Source: Acanthacorydalis orientalis | Taxonomy: Eukaryota; Arthropoda; Insecta; Megaloptera; Corydalidae | Direction: 5' to 3' | DNA length: 64,000 bases | NCBI GenBank assembly: GCA_034766995.1 | Contig: CM068313.1 | Span: 28,741,825-28,805,824 of the forward strand | Shown here: one piece after another, positions 1 to 13,194 of the stretch | Layout of the letters: every line of letters starts with the position of its first letter | How positions within the stretch are numbered: the first letter of the stretch is position 1 | Notes under the pieces: generated by a model | Told to the model about the DNA's origin: nothing | The model's database searches: none | The model's input: only the letters and a program-made list of their open reading frames with translations | Translations under genes and position numbers: made by a program

Positions 1-900
1 ATTTTCATCTCATAGCATTTTTTGGATATTTTTTAAAAACAATTTGAAACATTTTCATATAACGGTTTTAAATATACAATAAACATTTTTAAGGTACAAT
101 TCTACACTACACTACTTGTACATTATTTTTCTTTTTCAAAATCGAAACCATTGTTATTTTTCAACAGATTTTATACTTTTTTATTTTCATTTTTGATTGA
201 TTATGAAAAAAAATGTTAACAAAACTTGGAAAAATTTAAGTGTAAAATAGATATAAAATATAATGGTTAGATGTAAACAGAAACACACATATCATTGAGA
301 GTGATGTACACAATTGAATATGGAAAATAAATAATGCTGTATTGTAAATTACTTATATAAAACTAACTATTACATAATAAATTCTTTAATAAATGCATAT
401 GTATATATATATGTACATATAGATATGTGTGTATGTATGTGTTAATAAATAGAGAGTGGATGTATGTGTAATATACTCGAATATGTAAATACATTAATGC
501 AGTTAAATTGCAATAGATTTATAAATTCAAAAATATTATATTACAAATCACCGTTTTTTTTAAAATCAATTAAATAATATTATTTAAAAAAATCATAAAA
601 AAATCTTTTAACTGATCTCTTATATTCTTGAATAAATTAGTTATTTCCATTACACCATTTTAAAAACACAATTAAACTAAAGTTCAAATTATAAAATGCA
701 AAAATGTTACTTTTTATTTCTATCGAAGAATAACTTTATTTCATTCGATTGATAATTAAATCTCATTATGTTTAGCTATTTATGTTTTTATTTATTAGTC
801 ATATTTCATTAATGCAAATAAATATCATACATACTTGTATTGTGTAGTTTACTAATCGATAGTTTATTATTGGTGTTTTTCTTTCCACGACACTATACAA

Positions 901-951
<51 letters not shown>

Positions 952-1929
952 TATATATATATAAACTTTGTTTATAATGAAAAATAGTTTAGCTATATAA
1001 ACAAAGTTGAATATTTCTTATTCAGTGGCCTCGTAATGTTATTGGGCCATCCAAAAGAAAATACAAACACGCGTGACGTTATTGTTTCCCTTAGGATAAA
1101 ACTTTATACTGGTATATATTCAAAAGTATGGTTTATCGAAACTTTGACATATTTTTTACGTTAAAATGCACGTTATGAATTTCAAGTGTCGGAACATTGA
1201 TCTGAATTGTCGGCTCAAGGACAGAAAAATAAAAATGCTGAAAAATAAAAAAATATACAACTGTAGAAAAATCACGTTATATGTAAGTAAATCGATATAA
1301 CGTTCACGAAACAAAATGTACATAAGTAAAATGTTGGAATATGTAGTGTATATCGAATTTTTATTTGAAACATCGTTAGCATTTTAAACTGCTGTTTCGG
1401 TACCTAGTGTGTTTCATTTTTCATACATACAGACATATTTATGGTAAAAGTGTGTACTGTGTCAATACGTTCTGATGTTCCATGAAACGATATGAACTTT
1501 TATATATTGGAAATGACATTTTATAATTAATTAACGAATGTTATTTATTCTCAAATTAGATATTTCAATCCTTTCAGATATTTTTATTAATTGTTTTCTA
1601 AAATGATGGCATAATGGTAATTTAGTAAAACATTTCTATACTTTTTATGACATAAATCATATAACTGCCTAGTATAGGTTGTTAGTATCATACATTTAAA
1701 TCGTTATTCAAAAAGAGGCAACTGATTCAGACAGAAATATTTTTACTAGCGGAAAATAAAAGAATAAATTGTATTAAGATAAAAACTAAAAAAAAGTATT
1801 GATAGATATTATTCATTAAATTTTAATTAAAAAATCACATTTTTAAATAAATATAATTAATTACATATAAATATTTCAACAATAGTCATTATAATATTAT
1901 ATCAGTATGTAAAGAAAGTATTATATATA
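1..1929. other. A/T-rich gene-free stretch
   Basis: No supportable gene is present. All frames are closed by frequent stops. The sequence is A/T-rich with one long (TA)n tract at about 903-961. A slightly more complex patch at about 1020-1220 contains several CpGs but no open frame or repeat that I recognise. Confidence 0.7.
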
Positions 1930-1991
1930 TACAAGGGGGCTTTTCCCGCTCCTCGCTGCGCTCGTTGCTCTCTTCACTTGCCAGTTACAAG
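1930..1991. other. GC-rich 62-bp insertion between TACAAG direct repeats
   Basis: A sharply GC-rich block lies in otherwise A/T-only sequence. It begins GGGGGCTTTTCCCGC, runs through a segment with several CpGs, and is bounded by the direct repeats TACAAG at 1930-1935 and 1986-1991. The abrupt composition change and the flanking direct repeats suggest a short inserted or truncated mobile fragment. The direct repeat is only 6 bp, so a chance match cannot be excluded. I cannot assign it to a named element. Confidence 0.4.
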
Positions 1992-2053
1992 CCTATATAT
2001 GAACAAAGTGAAACAATAAATATATTTATTAAAACTCATTACGTCTAAATAAC

Positions 2054-2240
<187 letters not shown>

Positions 2241-2290
2241 TTTTGCAATGTTATAGTTTTTGTGGATAATTTTGATTTTATATGTATATA

Positions 2291-2354
<64 letters not shown>
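2291..2354. repeat. (TG)n(TA)n microsatellite
   Basis: A short TGTGTG run passes directly into a (TA)n tract of about 50 bp. Confidence 0.85.
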
Positions 2355-2358
<4 letters not shown>

Positions 2359-2359
2359 T

Positions 2360-2729
2360 TGAGAAAAGAAGAATAAATCACGATCCTTTATCGATGTAAA
2401 GCTTCTTTAAAAAATTCAATTTTATTCTAAAAAGTATTTTATATAAAAAAGCTCTTGTTTATAGACGTCATAAATCTGAGACCCTACCACCTAAAAGCTC
2501 TTCTTTGTAACTAAGAACATACTATTATACTAGGATATGAAAAGAAGTAGAAAAATGTGTGTCTTGACAAAGTTCAGGTGCAACAAGTAACAAAGACCTT
2601 TAAACTTGACATACAATGTTCATTTTTTTTACTTCATTAATACTAAAAAGAAATTGTATTTTTGTTATGATCGTTCGTCGTATGTGTATAAATACATGTG
2701 ACCAAATAGAAAGGTCGAATAATATAATT

Positions 2730-2771
<42 letters not shown>

Positions 2772-2964
2772 ATACATTTTCATATTGAAATTATATTTGT
2801 TATATATATATATATATATATATATAATTGATCTAAGGTTCTATTAAAATTATATTCACTTAAGATCATAATTGTAATATTTATAAATAATCAATCATCA
2901 GTAGTTATAACATTTTTAAATAATAATAAAAATATATTCAAATGTGAACTAAAGAAATATTTCA

Positions 2965-3004
<40 letters not shown>

Positions 3005-3492
3005 TAATACATAAATTATTTTTAATATATGAGACAAAATTAAAATAAATAAAATAATATAATTAATTTATTAACTGGATAAATGTGGGCCGAAAATGTT
3101 CTAAATATAAAATTGGTGTAGATAAATCGTAAAGCTGTAAACCGTGATTAAAACAATTAACTCTTGCTTTTATGTTTAATACAATGTGTCCAGTGACCAT
3201 ACTCTTTTTGACTCGTCAACAAACTTAATACAAGGAAAATTATATTTTGTGTAAAACTAAAAGTTTATATGATGACTCAAACAGCCTACATTATATTTTT
3301 TAAGCTAAGCTTTTATGAGAACTTGAAAAATAATAATTTTTTTATTAAAGTTGTAGTCAAGGAGTTATATTTAATAAGATATATAAAATATTAAGGCTTA
3401 TAGATGGAACAGATGTATGGAATTGTGCACAAATATGGATATATTTTTTTATTAATGGGGTTTTAACAACACAATTACATTTAAATATATTT

Positions 3493-3534
<42 letters not shown>

Positions 3535-4555
3535 CTTATTTGTAATTCTTTTATATTGAAAAAGAAAGTTTGAGTATTATTTTACTGTTCTCACATTCTT
3601 AATAACAATTTACGCGATGTATCTTATAAAGTGACATGTATTAAAAGATTCAACTGTCCCAATTCCATTTCATGTATACCATTATTATTATCTTATAAAC
3701 CTCAAATCTACAAACATTATAATCTGAAGTCGCACAATAAAAGTGGATATCAAGTTGACACTTGCAGACAAAAGCGTAAGTTACGAGTGTGACCGCTCAT
3801 GGTATGTTTCGAGGCTATAATGGAAAAAGTTTTGTTCATTGAATATTATATAATTACAAGTTATAAACATTAATACCCTTGTCAAGCGTTTATAATGAAA
3901 ATGGGAGTGGTTGAATTACTTAATAGTCAGAGTGTTGGCACGTAGAAAATTGTTAATCAAAACTCGTCAAGTTCGCACACAAAAGAGTTATAAAAATCGT
4001 TTAATGATAATGATAATTGTTTAACGTATCGTGTAATAATATGGAGTGTCATCTTTTTGAATGTTTTGCTTTTATACATCGTGTTTTTTAACATTTTTTA
4101 AACGATCGTCTTCATATTAACTATCAATTTAATATTCTTCATTAAGAACAATCTTACATGTGCTTTTTGTCCAGTTTGTTCTATAATTTTTCAAACTATT
4201 TAACTAAAATGTTCTAAAATAACTTCTAGTTTAAAATCATTCTTTTCTCTTCTATTAATATTTTTCTTAATCAAAAATAATATATTATTTCTTTATTTTC
4301 ACTTTGTTTGTTTTCTTGTTTATTTTCGTAGAATCAAACTGACCTATGATTTAATAAATATTTCTATTATTGTGCTTATTGTCTGATTTTATTTATGTGC
4401 ACAAATTCATTGAAGTTATTATTATAGACACCAAAATAAAATGCTACTTTAGAATTAAAAGTCGTAATTAGGGATTATTATTTTCATTTAAATTAAAAGT
4501 TAATTATTGATTGATAACATTATATATATATATATGTATATATGATTGATAACAT

Positions 4556-4621
<66 letters not shown>

Positions 4622-4756
4622 TGAAAAACGATTCAAATGTTATTCTTGTACAAAAAAACATTGAATGATTAATGTTCATGTGTTGGCTTGCTTGTTTTGA
4701 TGTGTAACTAATTTTATAAAAATGTTAATATAATAAGGATATATTCATATATTGAT

Positions 4757-4792
<36 letters not shown>

Positions 4793-5157
4793 TGTTTTTT
4801 TTAAATATATAAACAAAATTTTGAATAAAACAACATAAACGATATTTACAAATTATTACTTTTATCCGAGTATGATCTGTTTTTATTTTAGATAATGTTG
4901 AATATAGAAATTAATATTATTTGTAGAAAGTCATTTTAAAACTTAAAAATAATAGTACTCGTTTAAAAAAGCCATAGATTTTTATTTAAAAGCGCGAATT
5001 ATTAATTAAAATTAAACGTTTTTAGAAATCCAACAAAGTTTTACTCAAGAACAATTTCTAACGTTTCTTAATTGATAATATTTAAGATATATACAGTTCT
5101 AGAATGAAAAGTGGCAGTAAAGTTAGTTTCGTTCCTCATTAGACACTAGTTCTACCT
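2360..5157. other. A/T-rich gene-free stretch with microsatellites
   Basis: (TA)n tracts lie at about 2731-2768, 2800-2826, 2969-3002, 3497-3531 and 4763-4790. The block at 3640-3980 is of more mixed composition with several CpGs and no microsatellite, but it has no open frame and no repeat that I recognise. Otherwise nothing is visible. Confidence 0.65.
4509..4617. repeat. Tandem duplication inside a (TA)n region
   Basis: A unit of about 34 bp beginning GATTGATAACATTATATATA and including one TATGTA interruption occurs twice back to back (about 4509-4542 and 4543-4576). The second copy runs on into a (TA)n tract of about 45 bp. This is a local tandem duplication of microsatellite plus unique flank. 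Confidence 0.8.
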
Positions 5158-5189
5158 GGAAATAGTAGTTCTATTGAACTACTATTTCC
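5158..5189. repeat. Perfect 14-bp inverted repeat with 4-nt loop
   Basis: Arm GGAAATAGTAGTTC at 5158-5171 is exactly complementary to GAACTACTATTTCC at 5176-5189, with loop TATT. Pairing stops sharply on both outer sides. The stem is of mixed composition, so it is not a by-product of (TA)n sequence. It could form a cruciform in DNA or a stable hairpin in RNA. No function can be assigned. Confidence 0.85.
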
Positions 5190-6154
5190 TTATTACATTA
5201 TTTTGGATACTTCTTAGATTCACATTAATTAGCGAAAACTATAATAGTGGGATTCGTTGTTAATGAAATGTTTTTTTTAAATCAAACACTTTGAAATTGT
5301 TTGAAATATATATAGAAAAATATCTGCAATTTTAATGTATTTTGTAAATACACACACACATATGTATATATATATATATATATATGCTTATGTGTAATAT
5401 GTATACTATTTTTATCATAAAAAATCACAATGAGTTAGGTTATTAATTTTGATTCAAAAAATCGAAAGAAACGAAATTTGTCAATATTAAAAATAAATAA
5501 ATAAGATACTAAGAGAATGGATTTTAAATTTATCATATAATAAAATAATTATTTGTTTATTTTTTTTAATGATACATTGCCGAAAAATATAAATAAATAT
5601 TTATAAAAAGTGTATTATTGGGATTTCTTCTCTTATTATTGCATTTGTCTTGTTTTGTTGCTCTATTTTGTAATAAAATAAATTGAAAAAAGTATTCATT
5701 GAATGCTTCACTGAAGAAATCAAACTTACGTATTTTGGCTCTATATGTTCATTTTTTCATTTCAGTAGTATCTTGAAAATGATTTTCATACAAATTATTT
5801 TTTAATTAGTTCACTTATTTCAGTTATCAGTTTATGTGAACCAGAAATTTATTTTAGAAATAGATAATTATATATGATTCAAATTAATATAAGTATTAAT
5901 AAAATACAAGAACATATATATATATACACATATAAATATATCTTCTTAAAAATTATAAACAACAACCACAGCTCTAATTAATTTAATGATCACTCTCCGT
6001 ATTCTGTGTGACGTATAGTCAATGCCTTGAATTTAATTAGCGTTGTGCTTATTCAATTATATTTCGCATATTCGTTACGAAGATCACGAACTGTATGCAC
6101 TTTGCGTTATTTGTAACGATTCATAAAAGTAAATATAAATTGAAACTTACATGC

Positions 6155-6206
<52 letters not shown>

Positions 6207-6512
6207 GTACATATATACTATATTTAAACAAAGAACAAAAATAAATTTTGTATATCAGTTACAGACAATTCATTTTATTTTCAGATCATTGAAGCTTAGT
6301 ACTATACAAATGGTATATTCTTCAATCATATTTTTGTCAATTTTTTTGTTCTATTTGACATAGATTATATTTCACAGTGAAAAATTTATCTCTTTTAAAA
6401 TAATAAGTCATTTTGTAATTTTTATTCTTAATTTCTTTAAATGAAAGATTTGTTAAGTTTTATCTAAATATTTATAATAAAATAAAGAATACAAAAGAAG
6501 GAAATTTCTCTT

Positions 6513-6571
<59 letters not shown>

Positions 6572-6611
6572 CATATATATATACATATATGTATATATAT
6601 ATACATATATG

Positions 6612-6643
<32 letters not shown>

Positions 6644-8113
6644 CATACATACATACATAATATATAATATTATATCCACGGCCTTTGATAGCATTATTTT
6701 AATATAATTAATAAGTAGAAAGTAAGTAAGCCAGCCTAATTGAGAGTTTTAAATCATTACAATTCTTACGAGATGTACAAAGATGTTTCTTTTTTCATGA
6801 ACTAAATGATAATGTTCATTCGACTATTCATTTCAATGAGCGCTTTTTTATGTGATATAATTAGTCTAGTAAGAGATTTAAGGAAATGTATATTTTTTTC
6901 AAATACGTCTTTCAAGTTGAAAATTTTAATTAAAATAATTTTAATTGTAATAAAATCTTAATGTTTAACATGCTTTGGAAAAAGTTCATAATCTAACAGG
7001 TGTAAGTTCATTAATTAAAGGATACTTTATTTTCATATCCTATTTTATTAATTTGATTTTTTAAAATTATTGACACATTAAAGTCTAGTAAAGAAGATAT
7101 TTTTTTAAAAAATTGCGCTTCATATTTGATTATTTTATTATTTTAAAAGAAATTATATTGAATTATAATGTTTTATATCACTGTTAAAAAACATACTTTA
7201 CCTTATTAAATATGTCCTATATTTAAATAAAATATATTTTTGCTATTTTCATCCAGTAAATTTAAGCAAAATGTAATAGTTACCAAAGTTGGATAGCTAT
7301 GAATACAATTAACATTATATTTCAATAAAATTAAATACTAAAAATACTTTGAAGAAGTCATCTATTGAAAAATATGTTAGAGTTAATTTTCGATAAAAAA
7401 ATTTGTTATTGCTATCATAATTTTATAACAACGATCATTGAAACAATTCTATAAATAATATTACTAAAATTAAAATTCTTTTTAAACTTTTTAATTATTT
7501 AAATCGATAAACTAAGGATTACTTTTTTAATTTTTTTAAATTGGAAATCAATGGTATATTTTTTGAATCTGTTTTTCAGGATTTTACAATTATTGATCAT
7601 AACTTTACTGTAAATTACAATATGTATTTTAATGTACGCTTTTAAAAGTAAATGAAAATTATTATATATAATGAATTAAAGTTTTAAAAATCTAATTAAT
7701 TTAAAATATCGATAAATATAATTTAATAAATAACTGATTTGATGATATGATTTAATAAAACTGATTTACAAAAACTGTATATTATTAAACCTATAAATAA
7801 AACAGTCAATTCTAAAATGCTAAGTGTCAATGCATTTAATTCTATCAAATAGCATAAATCCATTCATATATAGAAATATTAAATAAAAATTCACTATAAT
7901 TATATATGATAGTATAATTATCAACATCACTCGATATTTTATTATTTTTAATAAATATAAGGTTGTAGTGTTTGCTTACTGAAAATTTAAAATATAACAA
8001 ATTTATAAAAAGCAATTCGATAGTTTTAAATGAGTATTTAATTTTTATTGAACAGAACATCATTTTAAAATGGAAAAATAATTTTATTTCTATATATTTT
8101 TTATTTTAATACA

Positions 8114-8212
<99 letters not shown>

Positions 8213-9528
8213 ATGTGTATGATTAGATTAAATTAAATTATCATACACTGATCAAATTTTAATATTGATAGACTTATGACTAATTCTACATCATTTTAAT
8301 ATAAAATCATTTTCGTATAAATCGCATTTAATGAATTGGATATATTAATTTAATTTTCCAGCTTGAGTAAATACAGATGGATATCCCACATAATAGATTT
8401 TTTTACACACACTTATTCTGTTTTTAATTTAAAAAAATCGTATAAATAAATTAGAATACAAAAAAATATCGAATGTTGAAAAATCCTTTATTATTCTAAT
8501 GGTTTGCGCGACGACCACATCTGTATACCATTCGAGCATTAAAAAAACATAAAATTAATTTAATGTGAATACCAATACCCAGAATATGAAACCATATAGA
8601 TTATCTTTCATTACCAGAGAGTGAAATCATAACGTTTAAATAATAACGTAATTGAAGCAGAAATGTCCGAAACGGCAATTGAATTAAATCATCATTTTAA
8701 TAAAGCATTGTGTTCGTATTAAAATTACTACCTACAATTTTCACATATCACAGTCAGATTCAGTTAGCATCGCTTTATTATCTATGGTTCTGATATTCTG
8801 AGCAGAACGCAAATATGTTCTAACATTTTTTTTTGCATACATTCAATACGTCAATAATTTACATTTATAATTTTCAGGCGTAATTCCTGAAACATATTTG
8901 AATTAAATCATTAAAATACATTTTCTCCATTAAATATTAAATATACATTTCTTAACATTAGCTATAAAACTATGAATCATAACTTCAGTATTGATATTAG
9001 TGGTATTAAAAATAGTCATTCATAACCATTACACGTCCCATTAAGTATTAAATTACAGCTTTCCAATTAATTAAATACTTTTTAAATGACGACTTTCTAA
9101 TTTTTGTTCTATTAAAAATTTGTTATTTTTTTTGTTAGAAGCTTTTAACTAAAACATGCTAAAAACATGCTTTATCAAAGTTAGTAAATTTACTACAAAC
9201 ATCTTTAAAAGCTACATGTTTATAAAAAATATATTTAAATAAAAAATATATTTAAATAAAAAATATATATAAATTTGTTCGTAAGTAAATGTTTTTTTAT
9301 AACCAAATATTAGTGATTTTGTGGCTGTAAATTTTCGTTGAATGTATTCCTTGCGGATATGAGTAGTATTTATAACAAATGTTGTTATTTATACAAATAT
9401 CTATACGTACGTTTATTCCTGAAAGTAATACGCCTGCACTATGATGAATTGTTCATATTGCCAACAATATGCGGTCATACCATGTTTTATTATATGCTAC
9501 AGAGCTAAATATACTCTAAGGGGAATCT
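5190..9528. other. A/T-rich gene-free stretch with microsatellites
   Basis: (TA)n or compound tracts lie at about 5363-5384, 6154-6202, 6521-6656 (TA interrupted by repeated TACA units, ending in TACATACATACA) and 8119-8218 (a long TA tract followed by GTGTGTG). Patches at 5960-6130 and 8490-8830 are of more complex sequence with several CpGs but contain no open frame. A 17-bp tandem repeat at 9224-9274 is listed separately. Open frames over the microsatellites encode only Ile/Tyr runs and are not genes. Confidence 0.65.
9224..9274. repeat. 17-bp tandem repeat, three copies
   Basis: The unit AAAAAATATATTTAAAT is repeated exactly at 9224-9240 and 9241-9257. A third copy with one change follows at 9258-9274. 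Confidence 0.8.
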
Positions 9529-9640
9529 CTTCTGTGTATAGATCGTAGCCTCGTTGACCCCGGTTCATAGCCCGACAATGCGAGGGTCAACTAATGGCTT
9601 CACTGATCGCAGTATGGCTTCATTCGTCTCTTATATTTCA
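9529..9640. other. GC-richer block with an 8-bp dyad
   Basis: A compact block of much higher G+C than its surroundings contains GTTGACCC at 9553-9560 and the exact complement GGGTCAAC at 9584-9591, a 23-nt loop, and ATGGCTTCA repeated directly at 9594 and 9614. It does not fold as a tRNA and has no box-B consensus. It could be a regulatory block, a structured RNA or a repeat remnant. I cannot tell which. Confidence 0.35.
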
Positions 9641-9702
9641 CTGTTAAGTGTGTACACTCATAAATATATTTTTATTCATAGATTAATGTATGTGTTTTGT
9701 TG

Positions 9703-9752
<50 letters not shown>

Positions 9753-11114
9753 TGTGTGTGTGTATTTGTGTGTGTAAATTTGGCAACACTTCTTATTTAA
9801 TTTAAATTGTGTAAACTTTTAATATCGAGCATTTAGAATCAAATTATAAAAGTAATTATATTCGTCTTCTTCATCATTTCTGAAAAATATTTATTTACTT
9901 ATCGTTTCAGTTAATTCGAATCTTTACACAGTCGTAGACTTTAAATTTTAGAATAGTAACGTTTAAATTTACATTGTAAGGAATTAAAATACTGACTTTT
10001 TTATAGTTTAATTTAGTTCTATTCCTAAATTTGATTCCATTCATGACTGATATATTCTAATATACTTTCATTTTAATACTTATGAAAAATTTGTAAAATC
10101 ATAAGATTTTTTTACAAAGAAGCAACAACTGTATTATTTATTTCATGAGTGTCATAATAACATTTTCATAGAAAATATAGGAAAATGTATAAAAAATAGC
10201 TTACATACCAGATGTCGTATTAATGTATTTAAATTTTCTCTAGAAATTTCGAATAGTGAACAGAATAAATTTATATAAATTGAATATTTTTGTAATTGTA
10301 TACTTTTTGTACCAAAATTTGTTTTATGTAATACAAATTATGAGAGAAAATATAAATATATAAACCACATTTCTGATACAAAGTAAATAAGTTATATAAC
10401 AATTTCATAAAATTATTTATTAAACATTTCATTTTAATAAACAATATATCTTTTAATTATTAATTATAATAATTATAAATTGTAAATTACATACTCAAAC
10501 TCATTTCATTTAATAGCGTATTTGGATGTTTGTGATAATAATTAAAATTGTTATTAAAACTTACTACTTATATTATCATTCAATGAACAAACAGTTCTCT
10601 TTAATACTTAATTAGTCGATATTAAATTGTGTCTACTAGTTAATAATTGCTCATTTTCCAACAAAAAAAGTAATCTTTATTTTTACAATGAAATTGAGAT
10701 TGGTTAATATAGCACTTATAATTCAGTTACGGTAAGTTAGATCTGACAATTCGAGTGTTACATACTGACTATATTAAACAATCAAAATATACGAGCAGAA
10801 ATACATTTATATAGGCACGTAATCGAGGACTCAAGGGCCACCCGGTTCCACAGGATGAGCGTACTCATGGGAAAAATAAATAAATTTAATAGCAACTTTC
10901 GAAAAATAAAATGCCAATCATAAATCTCAAATATGTTTTCCGATTCAACTCAATTACTTCGAAATTAAAACATTTATCATATTTTTTTTAAAAGTGTATT
11001 CAGCTTTTAACATTTATAAAATATATAATCATATGATTTAGAATATCTAAAATTTATTAAATTTAAATAAATTTCTACTATTAAATAATTATAAAAGAAT
11101 ACTTAATAATATAG

Positions 11115-11159
<45 letters not shown>

Positions 11160-11543
11160 TATGTGTGTGTGTATTTAAATAAGTCTGTAGGCATAATTAT
11201 AAAAAACATAAATAGAATTTATTAATTAAAACTTATCGAAATCACATATTATTTCAGGTCATTGACAAAATATTGTGAATGTTATTTGAAATGTTTTAAA
11301 CAACTTTCAGAACTTCGTCTTCACGCTTCAACTCATTTGAATAAGTAATTGAATTTTCATCATCTTGTTTAATTATAGCGACAAATAGATGGTCACAAAC
11401 AATTTCTGATTTATTGATGAACAGTTCTAGGGTTTGTGTTAGAAACGTTAACAACTCGATAAAATTATGTAAATGTTGTGCGTAATTTACAAATTTTGAT
11501 TAGAAATGCTGTCATGCAGACATATATACACAATTATACACCC

Positions 11544-11589
<46 letters not shown>

Positions 11590-11879
11590 TTTATATAATA
11601 TACACACATTGGGTAACAGATCAATAAACGTTTATTTACATATATTTTTCTGTCTTCCATATAAATTCTTAGGAATTAGAAATATATTTTAAATATATTA
11701 TATATATATATAGAGAGAGAGAGAGAGAAACTAAAAATTTAAATCTTTGTTAATGAATTTCATACAACACTTTTTGTTCCATTTTAATGTAGCGTACTTA
11801 ATTTATTTTTTAATCAACATTTCTGTATTCTAATAAAAGTATCAATTATTATTCAAGTTCAGCGAAGAAACGAGATTTA
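9641..11879. other. A/T-rich gene-free stretch with microsatellites
   Basis: Compound tracts lie at about 9703-9774 (TA then TG), 11118-11172 (TA then TG), 11549-11582 (TA) and 11697-11729 (TA then GA). A short GC-richer patch at about 10815-10870 contains the dyad ATGAG CGTA CTCAT. No coding sequence is supported. Confidence 0.65.
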
Positions 11880-12330
11880 TAAAGAAACGAATTCTACTGA
11901 TCATAAAAAATGTACGCGTTCGATATCAACTACCGACCGTACGTAAAAAATGCTCGAATGCTGGCAAAGTTAAATTATATCGACGTTCGATTTTGTGTAC
12001 CACATAGTACTTTTTATGCATAAGGTGGTTCGGTATAAACGATTTTTCAATTTGATATCGGTTGCGTTCCATCCTACAGGGTATTATTTCGTGTCGACGA
12101 ACGTATTTTTTTCGATTATGTCGTGTGTGATTCGACAACTCGTCGAAATGAGAAAATTGTACCTCGTTGTTTTTTTTTTTACTGCACGCGGCAATTTGTA
12201 AGGTGGATGTCCACTTAACGAAAGGTCATAAGTCAATGTCAGTGTGACTACTAGGGCAAAATGTCAACGGCGTAGTAGTCGTTTATTTGACAGTACTGGA
12301 TAACCTGTCTAAATGTCAACATGATAGTTT
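11880..12330. other. CpG-richer island, function unknown
   Basis: This stretch has clearly more complex sequence than the background, with many CpGs (for example TACGCGTTCGATATC near 11911 and CAACTCGTCGAAATG near 12135). Two open frames of about 70 codons overlap on opposite strands (11926-12138 minus, 11995-12201 plus), and neither resembles a family I know. Overlapping frames on both strands are what a GC-richer patch gives by chance. A non-coding exon, promoter or enhancer is as likely as a small protein. A (TA)n tract follows at 12376-12411. Confidence 0.3.
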
Positions 12331-12373
12331 TACAGTTATATTATTTTTTCGAATATAAATTTAAAACTAAGTA

Positions 12374-12413
<40 letters not shown>

Positions 12414-12909
12414 TCTCGCGTACTAAATATTTCATTAAATAATAGATTGCATTTTAAGTTTTCATTATAATTACCAAAAAACTGAAATGTATAATAAAGA
12501 TACAATCATAACAACACAATTTAATCAATGTAGATATCGATTTGTAAATAAAATGAACGAAACCGTTATATTTTTGAAGATATAAAACAAGTTAAACATA
12601 ATTTTAAATCTCATATTAATTGTTTTATTAAAAACTATTTTTCCTGTATAATATTTAAACTTTGTTGTAAAGTATAGAAACTTTGAAATTTAATATTATC
12701 TAAAGTTGTATACAATACCTATTATAGCAATTGGATGCGAATAGCCTTATAAAATATAATTTTATATATTGAAAAGCTCATTTTTCTTTGAAGATATCTA
12801 CGAACATAAGAAAATCTTTTTTAATTCATCTGTATTGTATTATAATCATTTATAAATTTGATAAAATTTACGTTTCTTTATATTCATTGAATTTTACATT
12901 GTTTTTGTA
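12331..12909. other. A/T-rich gene-free stretch
   Basis: Apart from the (TA)n tract at about 12376-12411, nothing recognisable is seen. Confidence 0.65.
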
Positions 12910-13186
12910 CAGTGGCGCACTCGGGATTTAATATTATGGGGGGAGGAGATATTTTTTTAATGTGAATTCAATAAGATTCATTACGTGATTATAAAAATTT
13001 ATTTAAAGAATAAAATTCAGTGTTCTTTTACTTTTACAAAGCGCCTGAATTACTTCTGTCGTGGTTACATTAATCTCTCTGTGTATATAAGAGCATTTTC
13101 GCGCGATGAGTTTGTTTTGTTTTCTAGTATTTTCCCTTTTCTTTTGAGGGGTGTCAGGGCACCTTGCCCTTATGAGTGTGCCGCTA
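12910..13186. mobile_element. Non-autonomous hAT-type MITE (277 bp)
   Basis: The left end begins CAGTGGCGCACTC. The right end, read as its complement, begins TAGCGGCACACTC, so the two 13-bp termini differ at three positions. The CAGTGGCG-type terminus followed by a G-run (GGGGGGAGGAG near 12939) is typical of hAT elements. The element is bounded by 8-bp flanks TTTTTGTA (12902-12909) and TCTTTGTA (13187-13194). They match at 7 of 8 positions and fit the 8-bp target duplication of hAT transposons. The interior has no transposase, so the copy is non-autonomous. The 78-codon frame at 12985-13221 runs past the right end of the element and is not a gene. Divergence of the termini suggests an old insertion. 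Confidence 0.75.
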
Positions 13187-13194
13187 TCTTTGTA

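Noticed and set aside
2616..2831. Open frames over (TA)n tracts (here and at about 6151, 6453-6694, 14154, 18844, 27941, 29224, 33127, 34160, 35275, 35906, 38402, 45916, 49259, 50618-50957, 51813-52195, 55323)
   Set aside because: They encode mainly Ile-Tyr or similar dipeptide runs from microsatellites, which are free of stops by chance. They are not genes.
9553..9591. Possible tRNA or tRNA-derived repeat (GGTTCATAGCCC string)
   Set aside because: There is no cloverleaf, no proper box A and box B, and the only stem is the 8-bp dyad.
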